This document shows positions 18,540-28,077 of a stretch of 64,000 nucleotides of DNA, piece by piece. This DNA is from an uncultured Lachnospiraceae bacterium. GTDB taxonomy: Bacteria; Bacillota; Clostridia; Lachnospirales; Lachnospiraceae. The translations under genes and the position numbers were made by a program. How positions within the stretch are numbered: position 1 is the first letter of the stretch; each line of letters opens with the position of its first letter. The notes below the pieces were generated by a model, which worked only from the letters and a program-made list of their open reading frames with translations, was not told the origin of the DNA and made no database searches. The stretch lies in contig CALWGV010000046.1 in NCBI GenBank assembly GCA_944380185.1, forward strand, positions 1 to 64,000, read 5' to 3'.

Positions 18540-20290
18540 AAATCATTGATTTTGGCGGTTCACGCTGCAACCACTGCTATAAATGCGTGCGCAGCTGCGA
18601 TGTAAAGGCTATTGATATCCTGGATTCACAGGCTGTCATCGATACGGACCGCTGTACGCTGTGCGGCCGCTGTCTCACCGTATGTCCCCAGGATGCCAAG
18701 ACCCTTCACAGTGATCTGGCTCTGGCCCAGGAGCTGATTCGTTCCGGCAGACGGACGGTGCTCTCTCTGGATCCCTCTTATCTGGGGCTTCTGTGTGAGT
18801 TTGAACCGGCCCGTTTGGCCGGCGCTCTGCATCGGCTGGGCTTTTGCCAGGTGCGTGAAACGGCGGAGGGGGCGGCCTGCGTCACGGCAGAATATGTCCG
18901 TCTGCTCCAAGAGGGAACAATGGACAATGTCATCTCTTCCAACTGCCCCAGCGCCGCCGCCTATATAGAGATGTACTATCCGGAGTTGATTCCCTTTCTG
19001 GCCCCTGTGGTGTCTCCCATGGTTGCCCACGCCATGCTGATCAAAAAAGAACTGGGCGAGGACACCTGTGTGGTCTATGCCGGCCCCTGCATTGCAGCCC
19101 GGGCCGAGGCGCTGGACCCCCGCCATGGAAGACTGGTGGATGCCGTTCTCGATTTCGATGATCTGACGGCCTGGCTGCAGTCCGAAGACATACATCCTGA
19201 GAATTGCCCGCCTGTCCCCTTTGATAATCCGGATCCGGCCGTCAACCGCCTCTATCCGGTGACGGGCGGCGTTATTGCCTCCGTGGAGACTCTTGAGGAT
19301 GCCCTCGCAAAAAACCGGTCCAGTCAGCTGGACCGCTACCGCAAATTTTACGTGGACGGAGATCGCAACTGTCATGAGCTGTGCGAGAGCATGAAAAGGG
19401 GAGAGATCGACGGCTGTTTTGTGGAAATGAGCATGTGCACCGGCAGCTGTGTCAAAGGACCTCTGAGTCAGGGGCGGGGCGGCAGCCGCTTTAAGCTGCG
19501 GCTGGATTATGAAAAGCTCATTCCCCGCCAAGCTGCCTCCTGCCCCTCTGCTTCTGCTCAAAGCGGTGGGCTCCCCCTGTACAAGGCCTTTTTCAGCCGC
19601 GCCCCCAGAGAGCCCATACCCGACGAAAGGGCGATCCGGGAAATCCTGCAGCGCACCGGCAAGATGACCGCAGCTGATGAGCTCAACTGCGGCGCCTGCG
19701 GCTATCCTACCTGCCGCGATATGGCTGTGGCCGTGTATCAGCGCCGGGCAGAGGTATCCATGTGCGTTCCCTATATGCACGATCAGGCGGCCTCCCTGTC
19801 CAATCTGGTCATGGAGACTTCGCCTAATATCGTCATCATCGCCGACCGCCAGCTGAACGTGCTGGAGTATTCCGCCATCGGTGAGAAATATTTCGGCAAG
19901 AACCGGTCCGAGGCTCTGCACATGAAGATCTCTGATTTCTTTGACCCGGCTAATTTCCTGGAAGTGCTGAACACCAGGCAGAACATTCACGGGCGCAAGG
20001 TGGCCTACCCTCAGTACGATCTGATCACCCTGCAGAATATCGTCTACCTGCCGGACCAGGACGGAGCCCTGGCCACGATCATCGACATCACCGCCTCTGA
20101 GAAGAAGGCCAAGCAGGAGTATGAGCGCAAGCTGAAAACCATCGATATGGCGCAGCAGGTCATCGACAAGCAGATGACAGTAGCCCAGCAGATCGCCGGA
20201 CTTTTGGGCGAAACTACCGCTGAGACCAAGGTGAGTCTGACCAATATCGGCCGGATTCTCCTCTACGAGGGGGAAAATAAGACATGCTGA
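18536..20290 (+). CDS. Sensory-type [FeFe]-hydrogenase with PAS domain (HydS-like)
   Basis: This 584-aa protein has two [4Fe-4S] ferredoxin motifs (CNHCYKCVRSC, CTLCGRCLTVC; about residues 11-50). A divergent H-cluster domain follows: SSNCPSA near residue 134 in place of TSCCPxW, GPCIAARAE near 182 in place of MPCxxKxxE, and EMSMCTGSCVKGP near 296. Next come a Fes-type [4Fe-4S] motif (CGACGYPTC, about 384) and a PAS domain (about 423-525) with a short coiled tail. The proton-relay cysteine of the first motif is replaced, as in hydrogenases thought to sense H2 rather than turn it over. The next gene, a phosphatase, overlaps it by 7 nt. This fits group C3-type sensory hydrogenases from memory of published schemes. 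Confidence 0.88.
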   Translation: MKIIDFGGSRCNHCYKCVRSCDVKAIDILDSQAVIDTDRCTLCGRCLTVCPQDAKTLHSDLALAQELIRSGRRTVLSLDPSYLGLLCEFEPARLAGALHRLGFCQVRETAEGAACVTAEYVRLLQEGTMDNVISSNCPSAAAYIEMYYPELIPFLAPVVSPMVAHAMLIKKELGEDTCVVYAGPCIAARAEALDPRHGRLVDAVLDFDDLTAWLQSEDIHPENCPPVPFDNPDPAVNRLYPVTGGVIASVETLEDALAKNRSSQLDRYRKFYVDGDRNCHELCESMKRGEIDGCFVEMSMCTGSCVKGPLSQGRGGSRFKLRLDYEKLIPRQAASCPSASAQSGGLPLYKAFFSRAPREPIPDERAIREILQRTGKMTAADELNCGACGYPTCRDMAVAVYQRRAEVSMCVPYMHDQAASLSNLVMETSPNIVIIADRQLNVLEYSAIGEKYFGKNRSEALHMKISDFFDPANFLEVLNTRQNIHGRKVAYPQYDLITLQNIVYLPDQDGALATIIDITASEKKAKQEYERKLKTIDMAQQVIDKQMTVAQQIAGLLGETTAETKVSLTNIGRILLYEGENKTC

Positions 20291-21462
20291 TCTGTGCCGA
20301 CTGCGCTTACAAAAGTCTGATTAAATTCCGGGAGGAGCTGTGCGGAGACAAGGTGGAGCTGCTGCGCACCGACGACTCCTATATTATGATTTTAGCCGAC
20401 GGCATGGGCAGCGGAGTCAAAGCCAATATTCTCTCCACGCTGACCTCCAAGATTCTGGGGACCATGTTCTTAAAAGGAGCTACCCTGGAAGAATGCGTGG
20501 AGACCATCATCAAGACCCTGCCGGTCTCTCCGACCCGCCAGGTAGCCTACTCCACCTTCAGCATTCTGCAGGTATTTCGGGATGGCAGAGCATATCTGGT
20601 GGAGTTTGATAATCCCACCTGCCTGCTGATCCGGGACGGCAGCCCCACCCCTATCCCTTTCGTCAGCCGGCAGGTAGCCGGCAGGCTGATCCAGGAGGCC
20701 CGATTTACCGTCCGCATCGGGGACACCTATATTCTGGTCAGCGATGGAGCCATCCACGCAGGAGTCGGCCAGAAGGAAATGGCCTTTGGCTGGGGCTGGG
20801 ACCGTATGGCCCTGTACGCTGCCGGTCATCTGCCGCAGCTGGCCGGGGCCGCCCGAGTCGCCCACGATATCTGCCAGAAGGCGGATCAGCTATACGGCTT
20901 TCGTCCGGGCGACGATACCACTGTGGCCGTCATGCAGATCACGGAAGCCCAGGTAGTCCACCTGATGACCGGCCCGCCTCAGAATCCTGCCGACGATGCA
21001 CGTATCGTGCAGGCTCTGATGAGCGGATGCGCCTACCGCATCGTCTGCGGAGGCACATCCGCCACCATCGTCTCCCGGGAGTTAAAAAAACCTCTGCTGC
21101 CCACCCTGGATTTCTCCGACCCGGAGATCCCGCCGGTAGCTCTGCTGGAGGGTGTCGATCTGGTCACCGAAGGAGTTCTGACTTTAAACCGGGCAGTGAC
21201 GCTGCTTCGCCGCTACACCGGCGGCCCCGGTCCGGATGATGCCCTGTATGCGGAACTTGACAAGGGGAACGCCGGTTCCCGGATCGCCAGAGTGCTCATC
21301 GAACACTGTACGGATCTCAATCTCTACGTGGGACGAGCCGTCAATATGGCCCATCAGAACCCGGATCTCCCCTTTGACCTGGGCATCCGCCAGACCCTGG
21401 TGGATCAGCTGAAAAGCCTGGTCGAGAAGATGGGAAAGAAGGTCACTCTGACTTACTTCTGA
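20284..21462 (+). CDS. SpoIIE/PP2C-type serine phosphatase
   Basis: This 392-aa protein has a PPM/SpoIIE phosphatase domain with metal-binding aspartates in ILADGMGSG (about residue 38), LVSDGAIHAG (about 155) and GDDTTVAVM (about 210). A C-terminal region of about 170 residues of unknown fold follows. No membrane segment is present. It overlaps the PAS-hydrogenase gene, so the two are coupled; the phosphatase is the likely output of the redox or H2 sensor. A similar hydrogenase/PP2C arrangement is known in the hfs clusters of Thermoanaerobacterium. The target phosphoprotein is not evident nearby. Confidence 0.88.
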   Translation: MLICADCAYKSLIKFREELCGDKVELLRTDDSYIMILADGMGSGVKANILSTLTSKILGTMFLKGATLEECVETIIKTLPVSPTRQVAYSTFSILQVFRDGRAYLVEFDNPTCLLIRDGSPTPIPFVSRQVAGRLIQEARFTVRIGDTYILVSDGAIHAGVGQKEMAFGWGWDRMALYAAGHLPQLAGAARVAHDICQKADQLYGFRPGDDTTVAVMQITEAQVVHLMTGPPQNPADDARIVQALMSGCAYRIVCGGTSATIVSRELKKPLLPTLDFSDPEIPPVALLEGVDLVTEGVLTLNRAVTLLRRYTGGPGPDDALYAELDKGNAGSRIARVLIEHCTDLNLYVGRAVNMAHQNPDLPFDLGIRQTLVDQLKSLVEKMGKKVTLTYF

Positions 21463-21520
21463 TCTGCGTCCGCCCATGGGGGTGCAGACAAAACATAAAA
21501 CACAGGAAAAGGAGAAAGAA

Positions 21521-22984
21521 ATGCTTAGTCTGAACCAAAACGACAATATTACAAGCATCAAGGATGCTGTGCTGTGCGAGGTGGCCCGTCTGGCCTACGA
21601 GGGCACCCTGGATGAGAAGAAGGAAAATCTGCCCTTTGAGATGATCCCCGGGCCCAAGGCCAACTTCCGCTGCTGTATCTATAAGGAGAGAGAGATTATC
21701 CGCCAGAGGATCCGCATGGCCGAGGGCAAGGCTCCCGGCGCGGAGAACGACACCAATATCGTCCAGGTCATCAGCTCGGCCTGCGAGGAATGTACCCTGG
21801 GCCACTATCAGGTAACCGACAACTGCCGCCGCTGCATCAGCAAGAAATGTCAGTCCGTATGCCGTTTCGACGCCATCACCATGGAAAAAGACCGTGCCCA
21901 CATCAACATGGACAAGTGCAAAGAGTGCGGCAAGTGCTATCAGGCCTGCCCTTATCACGCCATCGTGGATCTGACTCGCCCCTGCAAGAGAGCCTGTCCT
22001 GTGGATGCCATCAGCTGGGATGAGGCCAGCGGTATTGTGAAAATCGATGAAAAGAAATGTATTCAGTGCGGTGCCTGCACCGAGGCATGCCCTTTCGGCG
22101 CTATCGGTACCCGCAGCTTTATGGTGGATGTGATCAATCTGATCCGCTCCGGCAAGAAGGTCGTCGCCCTGCCTGCTCCGGCCGGCGAAGGCCAGTTTGG
22201 CAAAGGCATCACCATGGGAAGCGTAGCCAAGGGAATCAAAGAGCTGGGCTTTGCCGATGTAGTGGAGGTCGCCCTGGGCGGAGACCTGACTGCCGCTTTT
22301 GAGGCCGACGAGTGGGCTGAAGCCTACAAGGCCGGTGAAAAGAAGGTCACTTCCTGCTGCCCTGCCTTCGTCAATATGGTCAAAAAGCATTTTCCCAGCC
22401 TGATGCCCAACGTGTCCACCACCGTGTCTCCGATGTGCGCCGTTTCCCGCATGGTCAAGGCCAAAGATCCCGACGCCATCACCGTCTTTATCGGGCCCTG
22501 CGTGGCCAAAAAGGACGAGATCCTGGATCTCTCCCTGGATGGCAATGCCGACTACGTGCTGACCTACAATGAGCTGCAGTGCATGTTTGCAGCCAGAAAC
22601 ATAGTCCTGACACCCGACGCGGAAAACATCCAGCACGGCAGTATTTACGGCAAAAAATTTGCCAATTCCGGCGGAGTCACCGCCGCTGTTCTGGAAGCCA
22701 TGAAGGAAAAACACGGCGTGGCCGATGTCAATGTCATGGTCTGCAACGGAGCCGCCGAGTGCAAGAAGGCCCTGATGCTTCTGAAGGCCGGCCGTCTCCC
22801 CGCGGATTTTGTGGAGGGCATGGCCTGCGAAGGAGGCTGTGTGGCTGGACCCGGCTGCGCCAAATGTGAGTTTGACGCCAGAAAGGACCGTCAGGCTCTG
22901 CTTGCTCAGGCCGACGACCGCGAGATCTGGCAGAACCTGAACGAGCATGTGGATCTGGAGTCCTTCTCGATGCACCGCAAATAA
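21521..22984 (+). CDS. [FeFe]-hydrogenase, probable group B monomeric type
   Basis: This 487-aa enzyme has four Cys-rich [4Fe-4S] motifs in its first half (CRRCISKKCQSVC, CKECGKCYQAC, CKRACP, CIQCGACTEAC). The H-cluster domain has L1 TSCCPAF (about residue 277), L2 IGPCVAKKDE (about 324) and L3 GMACEGGCVAGPG (about 433). Both L1 cysteines are kept, so it should be catalytic, oxidising or evolving H2 with ferredoxin. The Phe in L1 and the GPCVAKK form of L2 fit group B as I recall it. It is 58 bp after the phosphatase with an AAGGAG site at 21509-21514. Confidence 0.9.
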   Translation: MLSLNQNDNITSIKDAVLCEVARLAYEGTLDEKKENLPFEMIPGPKANFRCCIYKEREIIRQRIRMAEGKAPGAENDTNIVQVISSACEECTLGHYQVTDNCRRCISKKCQSVCRFDAITMEKDRAHINMDKCKECGKCYQACPYHAIVDLTRPCKRACPVDAISWDEASGIVKIDEKKCIQCGACTEACPFGAIGTRSFMVDVINLIRSGKKVVALPAPAGEGQFGKGITMGSVAKGIKELGFADVVEVALGGDLTAAFEADEWAEAYKAGEKKVTSCCPAFVNMVKKHFPSLMPNVSTTVSPMCAVSRMVKAKDPDAITVFIGPCVAKKDEILDLSLDGNADYVLTYNELQCMFAARNIVLTPDAENIQHGSIYGKKFANSGGVTAAVLEAMKEKHGVADVNVMVCNGAAECKKALMLLKAGRLPADFVEGMACEGGCVAGPGCAKCEFDARKDRQALLAQADDREIWQNLNEHVDLESFSMHRK

Positions 22985-23007
22985 CACAATCGGAAAAGGA
23001 GTTTTTC

Positions 23008-23763
23008 ATGAAACTGATTTCCTGGAATGTCAACGGTCTGCGGGCCTGCCTGCAGAAAGGATTTATGGATTATTTCAAGGAGGCCGATGCCGATATCTTC
23101 TGCATCCAGGAATCCAAGCTGCAGGAAGGCCAGGTAGAACTGCAGCTGCCCGGCTACCGGCAGTATTGGAACTATGCAGAAAAAAAAGGCTACTCCGGCA
23201 CGGCTGTCTTTGCCAAAAAAGAGCCCTTGAACGTCTCCTATGGAATCGGCATAGACGAGCATGACCATGAGGGACGGGTCATCACTCTGGAATATCCGGA
23301 TTTCTATGTGATCACCGTCTACACCCCCAATTCCCAGGACGGACTGGCCAGACTCCCTTACCGGATGCAGTGGGAGGAAGCCTTTTTATCCTACCTAAAA
23401 AAACTGGAAGAAAATAAACCGGTGATCTTCTGCGGTGATCTCAACGTCGCCCACAGGGAAATCGACCTGAAAAATCCCAAGACCAACCGCAAGAACGCCG
23501 GCTTCACCGACGAGGAGAGAGCCTGCTTTTCCCATCTGCTGAATTCCGGCTTTATCGACACCTTCCGCTACTTTTATCCCGATGCCACAGGCATCTATTC
23601 CTGGTGGTCCTACCGCTTTCAGGCCCGCGCCAAAAACGCTGGCTGGCGCATCGATTATTTCTGTGTCTCAGAAGGGCTTCGCGACAGGCTGGTGAGCGCC
23701 GCGATCCACACAGAAATCATGGGGTCAGACCACTGCCCGGTGGAACTGGTGATCCGGGACTGA
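23008..23763 (+). CDS. xth: Exodeoxyribonuclease III / AP endonuclease
   Basis: This 251-aa Mg-dependent nuclease of base-excision repair has all motifs of the ExoIII branch: SWNVNGLRA, catalytic Glu in IQESK, the YxxR-type region in VYTPNSQDGLARLPYRM, GDLNVAH, and the C-terminal GSDHCPVEL. The AAGGAG ribosome site lies in the 23-bp gap after the hydrogenase, so it is probably cotranscribed with it. A link to oxidative damage is possible but unproven. Confidence 0.97.
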   Translation: MKLISWNVNGLRACLQKGFMDYFKEADADIFCIQESKLQEGQVELQLPGYRQYWNYAEKKGYSGTAVFAKKEPLNVSYGIGIDEHDHEGRVITLEYPDFYVITVYTPNSQDGLARLPYRMQWEEAFLSYLKKLEENKPVIFCGDLNVAHREIDLKNPKTNRKNAGFTDEERACFSHLLNSGFIDTFRYFYPDATGIYSWWSYRFQARAKNAGWRIDYFCVSEGLRDRLVSAAIHTEIMGSDHCPVELVIRD

Positions 23764-23816
23764 CCACGCAGACGGCTCCGGCTCCGCGCAGCCAAGAGAG
23801 ACAATGCCAATGAGAA

Positions 23817-23862
23817 AAGAGGGCGCTGCACGCAAATCCCGCTGTGCAGCGCCCTCTTCTTA
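23817..23862. terminator. Bidirectional terminator between xth and the peptide-transport operon
   Basis: A 15-bp stem (23817-23831 with 23844-23858) built on GGGCGCTGCAC/GTGCAGCGCCC sits between converging genes. T-rich sequence follows the stem on each strand. Confidence 0.85.
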
Positions 23863-23876
23863 TTCATTTTTTTACC

Positions 23877-24242
23877 TCACAGAAGCAGCAGCAGAAGGAT
23901 CACCAGCCCTAAGCCGGCCAAATAGACCAGGCCAATGAGCAGAGCGGCCTTGGTTGCGCCCAGCGCGTAGTAAAACCGTTCTTTTTTGGTCATCTGAAAG
24001 GGTTCTTCCCAGGGACGGTCTTCCCGCCTTTCCTCCGCGTACATGCTCTGTCCCGATGGAGCCCCAGAGGCTGCCCTGCCGGGATTTTCCGGCGCTCCAT
24101 CTCTGTCGGGGCGGCGGAACATGAAAAGTCCGGAAACGGGATCACCGATCTGACTCATATCCGCGATAGTGCGGCCGTCATCATCCTCCCACTCTTTCTC
24201 TTCTCTCCTGCCCCTGCGGTTTTTTCTTTCTTTTTTACTCAT
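23877..24242 (-). CDS. Small single-span membrane protein, unknown function
   Basis: This 121-aa protein is highly charged over residues 1-90 (Arg/Lys/Glu/Asp-rich) and ends in one membrane helix (AALLIGLVYLAGLGLVILL). The start ATG overlaps the last codons of the upstream ATPase gene (ATGAGTAA), so it is translationally coupled as the last gene of the peptide importer operon. I do not recognise a family. The charged N-terminus should be cytoplasmic. Confidence 0.7.
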   Translation of the reverse strand: MSKKERKNRRGRREEKEWEDDDGRTIADMSQIGDPVSGLFMFRRPDRDGAPENPGRAASGAPSGQSMYAEERREDRPWEEPFQMTKKERFYYALGATKAALLIGLVYLAGLGLVILLLLLL

Positions 24243-25359
24243 CTTTCTTTACATCTGCATCCGCAGCTGCGGTCTCTGTGGACTCTGTTTTCTCCTCACT
24301 GAGATCCTTGGCGTCATCGTACAGATGGCAAACCACATAATGACCGGGCTCAATCTCCTTCTGCACCGGCGCCTCATGCTTGCAGATCTCCATGCAGTTG
24401 GCGCAGCGGGTATGGAACTTGCAGCCTGCCGGCGGATTGGCCGGCGAAGGAATGGAACCCTCCAGCACGATACGATTCATCTTGGCATGGGGATCGGGAA
24501 CCGGGATTGCGGAGAACAGCGCCTTGGTGTAAGGGTGCAGAGGATTTCTGAAAATATCCTCTGTGGAGCCATACTCCACCAGATTACCCAGATACATTAC
24601 GCCCACCGTGTCGGAAATGTGCTCCACCACCGACAGATCGTGGGAGATAAACAGGTAGGTCAGTTTGTGCTGCTCCTGCAGATCCTTCAGCAGGTTGATG
24701 ATCTGCGCCTGGATGGACACGTCCAGAGCGGATACCGGCTCATCGCAGACCACAAACTCCGGATTAAGTGCCAGAGCTCTGGCGATGCAGATACGCTGTC
24801 TCTGGCCGCCGGAAAACTCGTGGGGGTAGCGGTCCTTGTGGAAGGGCTGCAGTCCGCAGTTGTCCATAACTCTGTCGATATAATCGTTGAATTCTTCCTT
24901 GGGCACCAGATGATGCTCGCGGACCGCCTCACCGATGATCTCGCCCACGGGAAGGCGGGGAGACAGACTGGAGAAGGGATCCTGGAAGATGATCTGCATT
25001 TTGGTGCGCAGATGACGCAGCTGCTCATGGCTCAGATCATATATCTCCTGGCCATTGAACAGCACCTGGCCTCCGGTCTTCTCACCGGACAGACGCAGAA
25101 TCACGCGGCCCGTAGTGGTCTTGCCGCAGCCGGACTCACCCACCAAGCCCATGGTGGTGCCGCGTTTCAGATTGAAGGTGACGCCGTCCACGGCCTTGAC
25201 GTGTCCCACAGTGCGGGAGATCAAGCCGCCCTTGATGGGGAAATATTTTTTCAGGTCCTTGACCTGCAGAATATACTGAGGATCGTACTCCAGAGCATTC
25301 GTTCCAGCGGTCTTCGCGCCCTTTGTTTTCTCTGTCATGTTCATCTCTTTCTCTGCCAC
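24235..25359 (-). CDS. oppF: Peptide ABC transporter ATP-binding protein, OppF/DppF type
   Basis: This protein of about 374 aa has Walker [14 protein letters not shown]-loop [12 protein letters not shown], signature [15 protein letters not shown], Walker [13 protein letters not shown], and the C-terminal cysteine-rich tail ([19 protein letters not shown]) of the Opp/Dpp subfamily that holds a [4Fe-4S] cluster in some members. I take the GTG at 25359, 7 nt after AGGTG; a GTG at 25365 and an ATG at 25344 are alternatives. It overlaps the end of oppD. It forms the ATPase pair of the importer. Confidence 0.95.
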   Translation of the reverse strand: MAEKEMNMTEKTKGAKTAGTNALEYDPQYILQVKDLKKYFPIKGGLISRTVGHVKAVDGVTFNLKRGTTMGLVGESGCGKTTTGRVILRLSGEKTGGQVLFNGQEIYDLSHEQLRHLRTKMQIIFQDPFSSLSPRLPVGEIIGEAVREHHLVPKEEFNDYIDRVMDNCGLQPFHKDRYPHEFSGGQRQRICIARALALNPEFVVCDEPVSALDVSIQAQIINLLKDLQEQHKLTYLFISHDLSVVEHISDTVGVMYLGNLVEYGSTEDIFRNPLHPYTKALFSAIPVPDPHAKMNRIVLEGSIPSPANPPAGCKFHTRCANCMEICKHEAPVQKEIEPGHYVVCHLYDDAKDLSEEKTESTETAAADADVKKDE

Positions 25360-25361
25360 AG

Positions 25362-26510
25362 TCACTCACCTGCCTTTCTGTCGTAGTAGCGATAGCAGCT
25401 AACCTTGTGCGTAGGAGACAGGCTGATCTCGTGAGGGTACTCCCCTTCGCAGCCCTTTACACACATTTCGCAGCGATCCTTGAAATAGCAGTAGTTGGGC
25501 ATATTGATGGGATTGGGCACCTTGCCGGGGATGGAGTAAAGCTTGTCCACCTTCTTACCCACCACAGGCTTGGACGCCATCAAGCCAATGGTGTAGGGAT
25601 GAGACGGATTGGAGAAAATCTCATCCGCCGTGCCCTTCTCCACCACGCGGCCGGCATACATGACCACCACGTAGTCCGCCATCTCCGCGATCACACCCAG
25701 ATCATGGGTGATCAGCATGATGGAAGAATTGATCTTATCCTTCAGGTTGCGCAGAAGATCCAGAATCTGAGCCTGGATTGTCACATCCAAAGCCGTGGTC
25801 GGCTCATCGGCAATGATAACCCTGGGACTGCAGGCAAGAGCCATGGCGATCATGACGCGCTGGCGCATACCGCCAGACAGCTCATGGGGATACATCCGAT
25901 ATACGCCCTCGCTGTTGGCGATGCCCACCATCTCCAGAAGCTTTACGGTGCGGGCCTTGATATCTTCTTTGCTCAATCCTTCTTTATCGTGAAGAGCGAT
26001 GACCTCGTCCACCTGTGCGCCGATCCGGAACACGGGGTTCAGAGAAGTCATGGGCTCCTGGAAAATCATCGACATATAGTTGCCCCGCAGGGTCTGCATC
26101 CGCTCTGTGGGCACCTTGGTGATGTCGTAGGCCTTGTCGCCCAGATTCAGGCGAATCTCGCCCTCGACGATCTGGCCCTGAGGCCTCTGCAGCAGCTGCA
26201 TCAGAGACAGGCTGGTTACCGACTTGCCGCAGCCGGATTCACCTACCACACCTACAGTCTTGCCGATGGGCACATCAAAGGTGACGCCGTCCACGGCCTT
26301 TACCGTACCGGCATCAGTGAAGAAATAGCTGTGCAGATTATCAAATTCCACTGCGTTGTTCGGATCGTGCATCTGGGTCAGATACTCGCTCTCCGGCACA
26401 TTTTTGCGCTTATGCTGTTTTTCCAGCTGAGAGGTGATCTTCCGGTTTTCCTTTGATATCCTTCTGGACTCCTTACCGGAGAGATAACCTTCTGAATGTT
26501 TCTTTGCCAT
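25362..26510 (-). CDS. oppD: Peptide ABC transporter ATP-binding protein, OppD/DppD type
   Basis: This 382-aa ATPase has Walker [13 protein letters not shown]-loop [12 protein letters not shown], signature [15 protein letters not shown], Walker [13 protein letters not shown], and the C-terminal tail ([19 protein letters not shown]). It has a Lys/Arg/Glu-rich N-terminal extension of about 50 residues not found in E. coli OppD. The ATG follows AAGGAGGAG, 16 bp after oppC. It pairs with OppF. Confidence 0.95.
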   Translation of the reverse strand: MAKKHSEGYLSGKESRRISKENRKITSQLEKQHKRKNVPESEYLTQMHDPNNAVEFDNLHSYFFTDAGTVKAVDGVTFDVPIGKTVGVVGESGCGKSVTSLSLMQLLQRPQGQIVEGEIRLNLGDKAYDITKVPTERMQTLRGNYMSMIFQEPMTSLNPVFRIGAQVDEVIALHDKEGLSKEDIKARTVKLLEMVGIANSEGVYRMYPHELSGGMRQRVMIAMALACSPRVIIADEPTTALDVTIQAQILDLLRNLKDKINSSIMLITHDLGVIAEMADYVVVMYAGRVVEKGTADEIFSNPSHPYTIGLMASKPVVGKKVDKLYSIPGKVPNPINMPNYCYFKDRCEMCVKGCEGEYPHEISLSPTHKVSCYRYYDRKAGE

Positions 26511-26526
26511 TTTCTCTCCTCCTTCT

Positions 26527-28059
26527 TTAACGCTTCATCTTGGGGTCGAAGGCATCCCGAAGTCCGTCGCCTACGAAGTTGAAGCCCAGCACGGTGATCA
26601 GCAGACAGATACCGGCGGGTATCCAGATGTACCAGTAATGCGTCATGACGAAAGCATCGTTGACGTCCGTCATAATATTGCCCCAGGAAGCGAAGGGGAA
26701 CTTAACACCCAGACCCAGGAAGGAAAGGGTGGACTCTGTGATGATCGTCGAGCCCAGGCTCATGGTGCAGGTGACGATGAGCTGAGGGATGACATTGGGA
26801 ATCAGGTGTCTGAATATTCTGCGGGAGGAGCGAATGCCGCAGGCCTCCGCAGCCGTCATAAACTCCTGCTCGCGCAGCATCAGAATCTGTCCGCGAACCA
26901 GACGGGCGATGGACGGCCAGCTTAAGAAACCCAACACCAGCATCAGGTAGAGCATACGAAGCTGAGAATCTACCTGGGCATTATCCATGGCCGATCCCAG
27001 AATAATGATCAGCGGCATCGAAGGGATGCAGTAGAAAATATCTACGATACGCATAATCAGGTTGTCCACCCAGCGGCCGAAATAGCCGGCGATTCCACCC
27101 AATATAATACCCAGGAAGGCCGCGATAAATACAACGATAAATCCGATCACCAGAGACACACGGCCGCCGTACATCAGACGGGTCAGCATATCCATGCCGT
27201 TGGTATCCAGGCCCAGCCAGTGCTCCTTTGAAGGTTCTGCATAGCGGTCATAAACGTAGGTATCTCTGGTCTGCAGCACAGACCAGGTCAGAGAGCTGGC
27301 ATTGTAGGTGATCTCATAGGTGTACTCCACACCGTCCTCGCCGGTGTAGATAAACTCAGGATCGTCGGTCTCGATGGCCTGCTCCAGAGCCTCAGTGAAA
27401 TCACGGGTAATAACCACGCCGTTCTCCTGAGCCCGGACTACGAAGCGGCTGATATAGCCCACTACCGCGCCGTCAGTCAGGATATTGCCATCCTCATCCA
27501 GCTCATAATTGGCGCCATCGGCGCTGAAAGAAGTCTCTCCATTGGCATAAGCCCGCAGAGCTTCATATTTTACATTGAAAGAAAGAGTTCCCTCCTCCTC
27601 GGTGATAATGTCCTTTGCTGCGATGGCCAGCAGAGTATCGCCGGAATAGATGGCGTACAGATCTGTTCCCTCCTCCACGATGTCATAGGTCACATCATCG
27701 TAGGTGAAGGATGTCTCGCCGCGGCCCTGGGCCAGCAAAAACTGAGCCTGAAGGATACCGCTGAACTCCTGTCCGTCAGCCACCGTATAGCGGAGGTCGT
27801 CGTTCTGTGTCACGCCCACATACTCTTTCTGCTGCTGCTGGGTAGTAAAAAACTGCTCGTCCTGCCCATAGGGGCTGACCAGACCTCCGATGAAGGAGAA
27901 TATAAACATGGCCAGCAGCATGATCAGGCCGATCACAGCCAGGCGATTGCGGAAAAACCGCTTGGCCACCATGGCGCCGGGAGACAAAACCTTGACACGG
28001 CGGTCATCGTTTAAGGAATACTCTTCCTTTTCTTTTACCTCGTTCACATTGTTATCCAT
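26527..28059 (-). CDS. oppC: Peptide ABC permease, OppC/DppC type, with a large extracytoplasmic insertion
   Basis: This 510-aa permease has the N-terminal OppC_N region and first helix (RLAVIGLIMLLAMFIFSFIG, about residues 39-60). About 220 residues of mostly acidic, beta-rich sequence (about 63-285, for example GQEFSGILQAQF, TSFTYDDVTYDI) then intervene before the conserved HWLGLDTNGMDML motif. The five remaining helices follow, with an EAA loop EFMTAAEACGIRSSRRIF. Standard OppC is about 300 aa. By topology the extra part faces outside, where the binding protein docks. AAGGAGG precedes the ATG. Confidence 0.93.
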   Translation of the reverse strand: MDNNVNEVKEKEEYSLNDDRRVKVLSPGAMVAKRFFRNRLAVIGLIMLLAMFIFSFIGGLVSPYGQDEQFFTTQQQQKEYVGVTQNDDLRYTVADGQEFSGILQAQFLLAQGRGETSFTYDDVTYDIVEEGTDLYAIYSGDTLLAIAAKDIITEEEGTLSFNVKYEALRAYANGETSFSADGANYELDEDGNILTDGAVVGYISRFVVRAQENGVVITRDFTEALEQAIETDDPEFIYTGEDGVEYTYEITYNASSLTWSVLQTRDTYVYDRYAEPSKEHWLGLDTNGMDMLTRLMYGGRVSLVIGFIVVFIAAFLGIILGGIAGYFGRWVDNLIMRIVDIFYCIPSMPLIIILGSAMDNAQVDSQLRMLYLMLVLGFLSWPSIARLVRGQILMLREQEFMTAAEACGIRSSRRIFRHLIPNVIPQLIVTCTMSLGSTIITESTLSFLGLGVKFPFASWGNIMTDVNDAFVMTHYWYIWIPAGICLLITVLGFNFVGDGLRDAFDPKMKR

Positions 28060-28077
28060 GAGCCATATCCTCCTTTC

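Noticed and set aside
18536-20290. Treating the PAS-hydrogenase as an ordinary H2-producing enzyme
   Set aside because: The L1 motif lacks the proton-relay cysteine and the L2 motif lacks the usual Met and Lys. The PAS domain and phosphatase partner favour sensing.
21443-22987. A 514-codon minus-strand frame opposite the catalytic hydrogenase
   Set aside because: The plus strand encodes unmistakable ferredoxin and H-cluster motifs; the minus frame shows no family features or ribosome site.
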